Of a stretch of 64,000 bases of DNA, positions 58,069 to 64,000 are shown piece by piece (position 1 is the first letter of the stretch; every line of letters begins with the position of its first letter). The stretch comes from Billgrantia saliphila (GTDB lineage: Bacteria; Pseudomonadota; Gammaproteobacteria; Pseudomonadales; Halomonadaceae), in assembly GCF_002930105.1 (NCBI RefSeq), contig NZ_PJRN01000013.1, positions 62,001 to 126,000 on the forward strand, in the 5' to 3' direction. The position numbers and the translations under genes are program-made. Under the pieces are notes generated by a model, which was not told the DNA's origin, did not search any database, and worked only from the letters and a program-made list of their open reading frames with translations.

Positions 58069-59660
58069 GCCGGGCTCGCCTCCACGCCGAGGCGTGAACG
58101 GCAAAAGGTCTCGGCCACTTCGTTCGGCGTATGGCGCAGCAGCAGCGATGCCTGAAGGCACTGGGCGAGCCGCTGCGCCAGCCAGCGGGCGCGCGGCTCG
58201 AGCGCTTCGCTGGGCTGGGCCAGGTCGTGCTCCATGGCGGCCAGCGCCAGGTCCAGTTCCTGCTGCTGGCCGCGCCCGGCCGTCAGTTCGTCGCGCAGGG
58301 CGGCGATCGACTCGGGATGTCGGGCGAGTACCCGCAGCAGGTCCAGGCAGATCACGTTGCCCGACCCTTCCCAGATCGAATTCACCGGCGCCTCGCGATA
58401 GAGCCGCGCGAGCGGCGTCTCCTCCACGTAGCCGATTCCGCCCAGGCACTCCATGGCCTCGGCCATGAAGCCGGGCCCGCGCTTGTTGTGCCAGTACTTG
58501 GTCAGCGTGGGCAGCACCCGCGCCAACGCGGTCTCGTGCGCATCGCCCCGGGCAGCGCCGTCGAAGGCGCGGGCGGCGCGCAGCGACAGCGCCACGCCGG
58601 CTTCCACCTCCAACGCCAGATCGGCGATCACCGCCCGCATCAGCGGTTGCTCGGCGAGCAGACGGCCGAATGCCTGGCGCTGACGCACGTGGCGCCAGGC
58701 CTCGGCCAGCGCCTGGCGCATCATGCCCACCGGCGCGGTGGCGGCATCCAGGCGTGTCTGCTGCACCATGTCGATGATGGTGGCCACGCCGCGGCCGGGC
58801 TCGCCGATCGCGAAGGCCCAGGCGCCGCGGTACTCGATTTCGGCCGAGGCATTGGCGCGGTTGCCGCACTTGTCCTTCAGCCGCTGGATCTCGATCGCGT
58901 TGCGCTCGCCTTCAGGCGTAAAGCGCGGCGCCAGGAAGCACGTGAGGCCGTCGTCGGTCTGGGCCAGGGTAAGAAAGGCGTCTGACATAGGCGCGCTGCA
59001 GAACCACTTGTGGCCCGTGAGCCGCCAGCCGTCGCCGTCACGCTCGGCGCGGGTGGTATTGCGGCGCACGTCGCTGCCGCCCTGCTTTTCGGTCATCGCC
59101 ATGCCGAAGGTGAGCCCGCGCTTCTCGACCGGCGGCAGCGCGCGGGGGTCGTAGACGTCGGCCAGCAGGCCCGGGGCCCAGGCGGCTTCTATCCTCGGGC
59201 TGCGGCGCAGTACCGGCATGGCGGCGTGGGTCATGGTCAACGGGCAGCAAAAGCCGGGCTCGGCCTGGGTCATGAGATACAGCGCGGCGATATGCGCCTG
59301 GTGCCCGCCGCGTCCCTCCTCCCGCCAAGCCACGGCGTGCCAGCCGCCCTCCAGCGCCAGGCGCATCAGTTCGTGGTAGGCGGGGTGGTAGCGCACTTCG
59401 TCCAGCCGCCGGCCATGGCGATCGAACAGGCGCAGCTCCGGTGGATGACGGTTGGCCGCCTCGCCCAGCTCCTGCACGCGCACGCTGCCCATCTCGCGGC
59501 CCAACGGCGCCAGGCGTTCGGCCACCCAAGCGGGGGCGTCGCGCTCCAGTGCCTCGCGCAGCGGTAGGTCGTCGGCCATCAGGTCCCGGTCACAGAACGG
59601 CTCGGGCTGGTTGGTCACCTCGTGGGTGGCCAGGCGGTGGCGTGGCTGAGTATCGCGCAT
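58008..59660 (-). CDS. AidB-like acyl-CoA dehydrogenase
   Basis: A 550-residue FAD-dependent acyl-CoA dehydrogenase of the AidB branch. Characteristic segments: RLDEVRYHPAYHELM, FGMAMTEKQGGSDVRRNTT (FAD site), GHKWFCSAPMSDAFLTLAQT, ATIIDMVQQTRLD, TKYWHNKRGPGFMAEAMECLGG, and REAPVNSIWEGSGNVICLDL. E. coli AidB is linked to the alkylation response and binds DNA; the true catalytic substrate is unclear, so I do not assign the symbol. AGAGGA lies before the ATG at 59660. Its last 61 nt overlap the EAL gene in opposite orientation. Confidence 0.9.
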   Translation of the reverse strand: MRDTQPRHRLATHEVTNQPEPFCDRDLMADDLPLREALERDAPAWVAERLAPLGREMGSVRVQELGEAANRHPPELRLFDRHGRRLDEVRYHPAYHELMRLALEGGWHAVAWREEGRGGHQAHIAALYLMTQAEPGFCCPLTMTHAAMPVLRRSPRIEAAWAPGLLADVYDPRALPPVEKRGLTFGMAMTEKQGGSDVRRNTTRAERDGDGWRLTGHKWFCSAPMSDAFLTLAQTDDGLTCFLAPRFTPEGERNAIEIQRLKDKCGNRANASAEIEYRGAWAFAIGEPGRGVATIIDMVQQTRLDAATAPVGMMRQALAEAWRHVRQRQAFGRLLAEQPLMRAVIADLALEVEAGVALSLRAARAFDGAARGDAHETALARVLPTLTKYWHNKRGPGFMAEAMECLGGIGYVEETPLARLYREAPVNSIWEGSGNVICLDLLRVLARHPESIAALRDELTAGRGQQQELDLALAAMEHDLAQPSEALEPRARWLAQRLAQCLQASLLLRHTPNEVAETFCRSRLGVEASPAYGVLPTGAPLAAILSRIGD

Positions 59661-59889
59661 GGCACGGTTCCTCTTGTTTAGTGTCCCGCGAGATGGGATT
59701 TTCGAAGCATGGCCAGCCGCGGCCTGGGGGTCAACGCATGCCGAGCGTGACGATTCCCCATCTTCTCGGTAGGCTTGAAGCAAGGAGTGGTAGGCAGGGC
59801 CTGGCCGGGTCGGCTCGTGTGAGCCCATGGGTGGGATGGGCTGCGTGCGAGGCGTGGCGTGTGACGGAAGACAGCGAGGCAGGCAAGAG

Positions 59890-60384
59890 ATGGCCATCCA
59901 CGAACATGAATGCCGTACCTTTCGCGGCGAGCCCTTCAATCTGCTGGCCCTGCAGGGGCAGGTGCTATTGATTGTGAACGTGGCCAGCCGCTGCGGTTTC
60001 ACCCCTCAACTGGGCGAGCTGGAGCGTCTCTATCGCCGCTATCGCGACCGCGGCTTTACCGTATTGGCCTTTCCCTGCAATCAGTTCGCGCGCCAGTCGC
60101 CGGAAACGGCGCTGGATTTCTGCGCCTTCAGTTCGAGCGAATACGGTGTCACCTTCCCGGTGATGGAGAAGATCAGGGTCAACGGCGCCGGCGCTCATCC
60201 GCTGTTCGTGGAACTCAAGCACAAGGCGCCGGGGGTGCTCGGCACCACGCTGATCAAATGGAATTTCACCAAGTTCCTGGTGGGGCGCGACGGAAGGGTG
60301 ATCCAGCGCTTCTCGCCGAACGCGAGTGGCTTGGCGCTGGTACGCGCCCTGGAGGAGGCGCTCGACGAGAACTTTGAGCTTTAG
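59890..60384 (+). CDS. Glutathione peroxidase
   Basis: A 164-residue thiol peroxidase of the glutathione-peroxidase family. The catalytic Cys is in NVASRCGFTPQ, and FPCNQFARQSP plus IKWNFTKFLVGRDG supply the Gln/Trp/Asn of the active-site tetrad. E. coli BtuE is a similar protein. Non-selenium bacterial members usually use thioredoxin or glutathione to reduce peroxides. A second cysteine at LDFCAFSS may act in resolving. Start at 59890 has AGGCAAGAG upstream. It is divergent from the AidB-like gene. Confidence 0.92.
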   Translation: MAIHEHECRTFRGEPFNLLALQGQVLLIVNVASRCGFTPQLGELERLYRRYRDRGFTVLAFPCNQFARQSPETALDFCAFSSSEYGVTFPVMEKIRVNGAGAHPLFVELKHKAPGVLGTTLIKWNFTKFLVGRDGRVIQRFSPNASGLALVRALEEALDENFEL

Positions 60385-60407
60385 CGGCAAATCCAGCGAG
60401 GCATCGG

Positions 60408-60800
60408 TCAGGGATGGGGCGATTCGCCGCGCTCGATCATGACCCGCGCCATCAGCTCGTTCCAACGATGGCGAGTCATCATCGTGGTTAGCCCCGAGAA
60501 CAGTGCCCAGCTCTTGCGCCTCCAGCCGGTCAGTCGCAGGTTGTGCGCCACCAACCGCTGCATCAGGCGGTAATCGTCGAAATTGCGCCACTCGCCTGCC
60601 ACCGACATCTGGTTGCGTGCCAGCACCGGAGCCAGCTCCAGACGGAAGACCCACTCCAGCTCGTGCAGCGTCAGCTCGTGACGCTGGATCACCTCGACCA
60701 TATGGGCGTATTCGCTCTCGCCGGGCTCGCGATCCAGCCACAGCGGGGCCAGCGCCAGCCACAGCTCGCCGCGTTCGTCCACCAGCGTCTGTGCATCCAT
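60408..60800 (-). CDS. Hypothetical protein (130 residues)
   Basis: A 130-residue soluble, mostly helical protein with many aromatic and acidic residues: LALAPLWLDREPGESEYAHM, VFRLELAPVLARNQMSVAGEW and WALFSGLTTMMTRHRWNELM. I do not recognise the family. AGGAGACAACC before the ATG at 60800 gives a good start; an ATG seven codons upstream is less likely. It lies between the glutathione peroxidase gene (convergent, 23 nt between stops) and fabV (divergent, 159 nt). Confidence 0.7.
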   Translation of the reverse strand: MDAQTLVDERGELWLALAPLWLDREPGESEYAHMVEVIQRHELTLHELEWVFRLELAPVLARNQMSVAGEWRNFDDYRLMQRLVAHNLRLTGWRRKSWALFSGLTTMMTRHRWNELMARVMIERGESPHP

Positions 60801-60959
60801 GGTTGTCTCCTGACTGCGCATTGACCCGGGAGTGCATCGTGCCCCAGTCGCCAGCCCCGCTCAAGAGCGGACAGACGCCCGGGCGGCCGTTAGAATGTCG
60901 CCATCGCTCACTCGAATCCATCCGGCCGTAGCGCCGGGATACCAACAACGAGGTCTGTC

Positions 60960-62156
60960 GTGATCATCAAACCCAAGGTTCGCGGTTTCATCTGTACCAC
61001 CACCCATCCGGTCGGCTGCGAGAAGAACGTGCTCGAGCAGATCGAGGCGACCCGCGCTCGTCAATTAGACAGGGCAGGGGGGCCGAAGAAGGTGCTGGTG
61101 GTCGGGGCTTCGAGCGGCTATGGCCTGGCGGCGCGTATCACCGCGGCGTTCGGCTACGGCGCCGATACCCTGGGGGTGTTCTTCGAGAAGGCCGGCAGCG
61201 AGAAGAAGCCCGGTACCGCCGGCTGGTACAACGCCGCCGCCTTCGACAAGTTCGCCAAGGCCGAGGGGCTCTACAGCAAGTCGATCAATGGCGACGCCTT
61301 CTCCCACGAGGCGCGCGAGAAGGCCATCGAGCTGATCAAGCAGGACATGGGCCAGATCGACCTGGTGGTCTACTCGCTGGCCTCGCCGGTGCGCCGCCTG
61401 CCCGACAGCGGCGAAGTGAAGCGCTCCGCGCTCAAGCCGATCGGCGAGACCTACCGCGCCACCGCCATCGACACCAACAAGGACACCATCATCGAAGCCG
61501 AGGTCGAGCCCGCCACCGAGCAGGAGATCGAAGACACCAAGGCGGTGATGGGTGGCGAGGATTGGGAGCTGTGGATCGACGCCCTGGACAAGGCCGGCGT
61601 GCTCGCCCCCGGCGCCCGCAGCGTGGCGTTCAGCTACATCGGCACCGAGATCACCTGGCCGATCTACTGGCACGGTGCGCTGGGCAAGGCCAAGGAGGAT
61701 CTCGATCGCGCCGCCGGCGAGATCGACGCCAGGCTCAAGGCCAGCGGCGGCGGTGCCAACGTAGCGGTGCTCAAGTCGGTGGTGACCCAGGCCAGCGCCG
61801 CCATTCCGGTCATGCCGCTCTATATCGCCATGGTCTACAAGATCATGAAGGAGAAGGGCCTGCACGAAGGCACCATCGACCAGCTCAACCGCCTGTTCGG
61901 CGAACGGCTCTACGGTGGGGAAATGACGATCGACGAAGCCGGCCGCCTGCGCCTGGACGACTGGGAGCTGCGCGACGATGTGCAGCAGGCGTGCCAGGAC
62001 CTGTGGCCGCGCGTGACCAGCGAGAACCTATTCGAGATCACCGACTATGCTGGTTACAAGCACGAATTTTTGAAGCTGTTCGGGTTCGAGCGGGACGATG
62101 TCGACTACGAAGCCGATGTGAACCCGGACGTAGACTTCGATGTCGTGACGCTATAG
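60960..62156 (+). CDS. fabV: Enoyl-ACP reductase FabV
   Basis: A 398-residue FabV-type NADH-dependent trans-2-enoyl-ACP/CoA reductase, an SDR about 60% larger than FabI, known for triclosan tolerance. The start [20 protein letters not shown] is diagnostic. The NADH loop is [27 protein letters not shown] is the FabV-type strand, and the active site is Tyr-x8-Lys in [13 protein letters not shown]. The C-terminal FAD-like pocket segment [12 protein letters not shown] is also present. A GTG start at 60960 has GAGGTCTGTC upstream. It stands alone, away from other fab genes in this window. Confidence 0.95.
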   Translation: MIIKPKVRGFICTTTHPVGCEKNVLEQIEATRARQLDRAGGPKKVLVVGASSGYGLAARITAAFGYGADTLGVFFEKAGSEKKPGTAGWYNAAAFDKFAKAEGLYSKSINGDAFSHEAREKAIELIKQDMGQIDLVVYSLASPVRRLPDSGEVKRSALKPIGETYRATAIDTNKDTIIEAEVEPATEQEIEDTKAVMGGEDWELWIDALDKAGVLAPGARSVAFSYIGTEITWPIYWHGALGKAKEDLDRAAGEIDARLKASGGGANVAVLKSVVTQASAAIPVMPLYIAMVYKIMKEKGLHEGTIDQLNRLFGERLYGGEMTIDEAGRLRLDDWELRDDVQQACQDLWPRVTSENLFEITDYAGYKHEFLKLFGFERDDVDYEADVNPDVDFDVVTL

Positions 62157-62219
62157 GCCCGCCTTAGGGAGCCTCCTGGCTACCATGGCGGGCGAACCCA
62201 GCGGCAAAGGAGGTCCGCC

Positions 62220-62429
62220 ATGGATACCAGGGAGAGCAAGACACCCGAGGAAAAGAAAGCGCACCTCACCGAAGAGAGGCTGCCCGAAGATTTCGCACAT
62301 CCCGAGCCCGATGCCGAACAGCCGGAGGCCAAGCGTTCGCCCAAGGGCGTGCACTGGCTGGTACTGGGCGTCGCCATCCTCGGGGGCATCTTTCTGATCA
62401 CGCTTCTGGTCTCGCGCCTCGGCGGCTGA
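62220..62429 (+). CDS. Small single-helix membrane protein (69 residues)
   Basis: A 69-residue protein with a charged, acidic N-terminal half (TPEEKKAHLTEERLPEDFAH, then PEPDAEQPEAKRS) and one membrane helix at the C-terminus (HWLVLGVAILGGIFLITLLV). AAAGGAGG lies 6 nt before the ATG, a very good ribosome-binding site. It lies 63 nt after fabV and may be co-transcribed. No family recognised; a C-tail-anchored or simple bitopic protein is likely. Confidence 0.7.
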   Translation: MDTRESKTPEEKKAHLTEERLPEDFAHPEPDAEQPEAKRSPKGVHWLVLGVAILGGIFLITLLVSRLGG

Positions 62430-62443
62430 GCCGCCGCCTTCGA

Positions 62444-62475
62444 CGCACCCCGTGGTTTCCCAACTACGGGGTGCG
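62444..62475 (+). terminator. Possible terminator after the fabV transcript
   Basis: CGCACCCCGT (62444-62453) pairs with ACGGGGTGCG (62466-62475) around a 12-nt loop, 15 nt after the 69-residue gene. The following TAGTTAG is only weakly T-rich, so termination is plausible but not certain. Confidence 0.4.
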
Positions 62476-62560
62476 TAGTTAGCGCCTGTGTTGTGTAAGG
62501 TATGGACAACGCTGCCGATCGAGTACCATTTCAGCTTCGTTCCGGCAATGGCGCTGTGGC

Positions 62561-63538
62561 ATGCCCGATTCTTCTTCCATCGCTTCCCGTGAGCCCCCGA
62601 CCCGTTGGGTCGGGGTGCTGGCGCTGCCGGGCTTTTCACTGCTGGCGCAGGCGTGTGCGCTGGAGCCGCTGATGGTGGTCAATCAGCTGGCCGGGCGGCG
62701 GCTCTATCGGCTGCAGGCGTTCGCGCCCGAGGGTGGTGAAGTGACGAGCCTGGCGGAGATGAGCCTGGCGGCCTGCCGGCCTTTCGAGCTGGCGCCGGTA
62801 GAGCTGGACATGCTGATCGTCTGCGCGCCGAGCCCGCTGCCGGCCACGCGCGAGACCGGCGTGCTGGGGCGCTTGCGCCTGCTGGGGCGCAGCGGTGTGG
62901 TATTGGCCGGGGTTGGCGGTGGCACCGAGCTACTGGCGCGCGCGGGGGTACTGGACGGTTATCGCGCCACCCTGCCGTGGCAGCGCTTTGCGGCGTTCAC
63001 CCGCGACTTCCCGCGCGTTCGGCTCACCCAGCAGCTGTTCGAAATCGACCGCGACCGTCTCACCTGCGGTGGCGGTACCGCCGCCATGGACATGATGATG
63101 ACCTTGATCGCGTCCCATCACGGCAGCGGGCTGGCCGAGCGGGTCTCCGAGCACTTCGTGCTGGAGCGGGTGCGCATGGCCGATGAGCCTCAGCAGGTGC
63201 CGCTGCGTGCGCGCCTGGGACATGCGCCGGCGCCGCTGGTGGATGCCGTGATGCTGATGGAGGCGAACATCGAGGAGCCGCTGACCACCCATGAGCTGGC
63301 CGAGCACCTGGGGATCTCGCGCCGTCAGCTCGAGCGGCTGTTCAAGAAATACCTGCAGGCGGTGCCCGGTCGCTACTACCTCGACCTGCGGCTGAAGGAG
63401 GCGCGCCGGCTACTGCGCGAGAGCGACCTGCCCGCCGGCGAAATCGCCATGAAGACCGGTTTCTCCTCGCCCGCGCATTTCTCCACCGCCTATCGCAACC
63501 ACTTCGGCGTGACGCCGCGCGAAGAGCGCCTTCACTGA
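62561..63538 (+). CDS. GlxA-type AraC-family transcriptional regulator
   Basis: A 325-residue regulator. Residues about 15-195 are a DJ-1/PfpI (class I GATase-like) sensor domain. The usual nucleophile position in LAGVGGGTELLARAGVLDG is Gly rather than Cys, so it binds but does not act on ligands. The C-terminal AraC domain (about 225-325) has both helix-turn-helix motifs: THELAEHLGISRRQLERLFK and IAMKTGFSSPAHFSTAYRNHFG. Relatives (GbdR, CdhR) respond to betaine, carnitine or arginine derivatives; such quaternary amines are osmoprotectants, but the ligand here is not inferable. The stop overlaps the convergent methyltransferase gene by 7 nt. Confidence 0.9.
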   Translation: MPDSSSIASREPPTRWVGVLALPGFSLLAQACALEPLMVVNQLAGRRLYRLQAFAPEGGEVTSLAEMSLAACRPFELAPVELDMLIVCAPSPLPATRETGVLGRLRLLGRSGVVLAGVGGGTELLARAGVLDGYRATLPWQRFAAFTRDFPRVRLTQQLFEIDRDRLTCGGGTAAMDMMMTLIASHHGSGLAERVSEHFVLERVRMADEPQQVPLRARLGHAPAPLVDAVMLMEANIEEPLTTHELAEHLGISRRQLERLFKKYLQAVPGRYYLDLRLKEARRLLRESDLPAGEIAMKTGFSSPAHFSTAYRNHFGVTPREERLH

Positions 63539-64000
63539 GCGCTTCCCGCCGTTCGCGCGTCTGCTTCGGTGGGGTGCGCCAGCAGGGCGCGGAACAACGA
63601 CCCCAGCATCACCGGACGGTCGAGCACGATGGCGAAGCCGCCGCCCTCCAGCAGCGGGCGGGCCTGACGTGTGATGTCGGTGGCCACGGCGCTGGTCGCG
63701 ACATTGAGCAGACGCCGCAGGGGGCCGGCCGGGCGCTCGTCACACTGGAACTTGTCCATCACGCAGAGCTGGCCGCCAGGCCTTAGCACGCGCTTGGCTT
63801 CGGCGAGGCCGCGCTCGGGGTGCGGCATCACCGCCAGGATCAGGTGCATGATCACCACGTCGAAGTGAGCGTCGGGATAGGCCAGCGCCTCGGCGTTCAT
63901 GACGCGACACTGGGCATCCAGCCCCAGCCGCTCGGCCCGTGCCTGCATGCGCCTGACCATGCGCGGCGACAGGTCGGTGGCATGCACCTCGATATCGCGT
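63532..64000 (-). CDS. Class I SAM-dependent methyltransferase (partial)
   Basis: The 3' part of a gene running off the right edge; 155 or so residues are visible. IEVHATDLSPRMVRRMQ is the SAM motif II region, NAEALAYPDAHFDVVIMHLILAVMPHPERGL covers motif III-IV (e.g. FDVVIMHLILAVMPHPERG), and RVLRPGGQLCVMDKF is the post-motif strand. The frame stays open upstream to base 64000, so the true start lies outside; an internal GTG at 63987 is not the start. The size class and CDERPAGPLRR region resemble PmtA-type phospholipid N-methyltransferases or UbiE-like enzymes; I cannot choose. Its end overlaps the GlxA-type gene by 7 nt. Confidence 0.78.
   Translation of the reverse strand, partial: RDIEVHATDLSPRMVRRMQARAERLGLDAQCRVMNAEALAYPDAHFDVVIMHLILAVMPHPERGLAEAKRVLRPGGQLCVMDKFQCDERPAGPLRRLLNVATSAVATDITRQARPLLEGGGFAIVLDRPVMLGSLFRALLAHPTEADARTAGSAQ

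Overview
The window is GC-rich chromosomal DNA from a gammaproteobacterium, most likely a moderately halophilic member of the Halomonadaceae (Halomonas/Chromohalobacter type). I infer this from classic gammaproteobacterial gene orders (queA-tgt-yajC-secD-secF; pilW-rodZ-ispG-hisS-yfgM-bamB-der; def-fmt-rsmB-trkA), a trkA-trkH potassium-uptake pair, acidic exported proteins and a stripped-down isc cluster. No database search was possible, so family names rest on motifs and recalled family sequences.

Layout. 1-16 kb: bacterioferritin; a minus-strand group for tRNA modification and glutamate catabolism (truC, tcdA, DUF1653, gdh); an EAL-CBS-GGDEF protein; a protein built of PPC-like repeats; an SDR; a glycosyltransferase/PAP2 pair; aceK; a zinc-less sirtuin with tapT; and a phytochrome-like diguanylate cyclase that lacks the bilin-binding residues. 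16-25 kb: an XRE regulator, lldD, a TraB-family protein, and the def-fmt-rsmB-dodecin-trkA-trkH block. 25-32 kb: LysM protein-dprA-tsaC-hemF-aroE on the plus strand, then an M48 lipoprotein protease, a DUF815 ATPase and a lipoprotein. 32-45 kb: a long minus-strand run with many ATGA or TAATG overlaps: cysE, iscR, iscS, iscA, ndk, rlmN, pilW, rodZ, ispG, hisS, yfgM, bamB, der. 45-52.6 kb: trmJ divergent from suhB, then queA-tgt-yajC-secD-secF. 52.7-54.45 kb: tRNA-Leu(CAA) followed by a relic integrative element. 54.5-64 kb: accessory and housekeeping genes (YkvA, rnk, LysE-type exporter, pseudo-receiver EAL protein, AidB-like dehydrogenase, glutathione peroxidase, fabV, GlxA-type regulator, partial methyltransferase).

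The most interesting parts are: (1) a 1.63-kb relic island in tRNA-Leu, bounded by a 24-bp direct repeat of the tRNA 3' end (23/24 identical), carrying a broken tyrosine recombinase and one intact PphA-like phosphatase, with the tRNA's presumed own terminator now beyond the far repeat; (2) an isc cluster reduced to iscR-iscS-iscA, in which IscS ends before the C-terminal tail that docks IscU; (3) a SuhB homologue whose metal and catalytic motifs have been lost; (4) a phytochrome-like diguanylate cyclase with no chromophore Cys and no DIP motif; and (5) three cyclic-di-GMP proteins, two of them with degenerate sensory domains. Most of the rest is ordinary core genome with tight translational coupling. 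I see no CRISPR array, rRNA operon or intact prophage.
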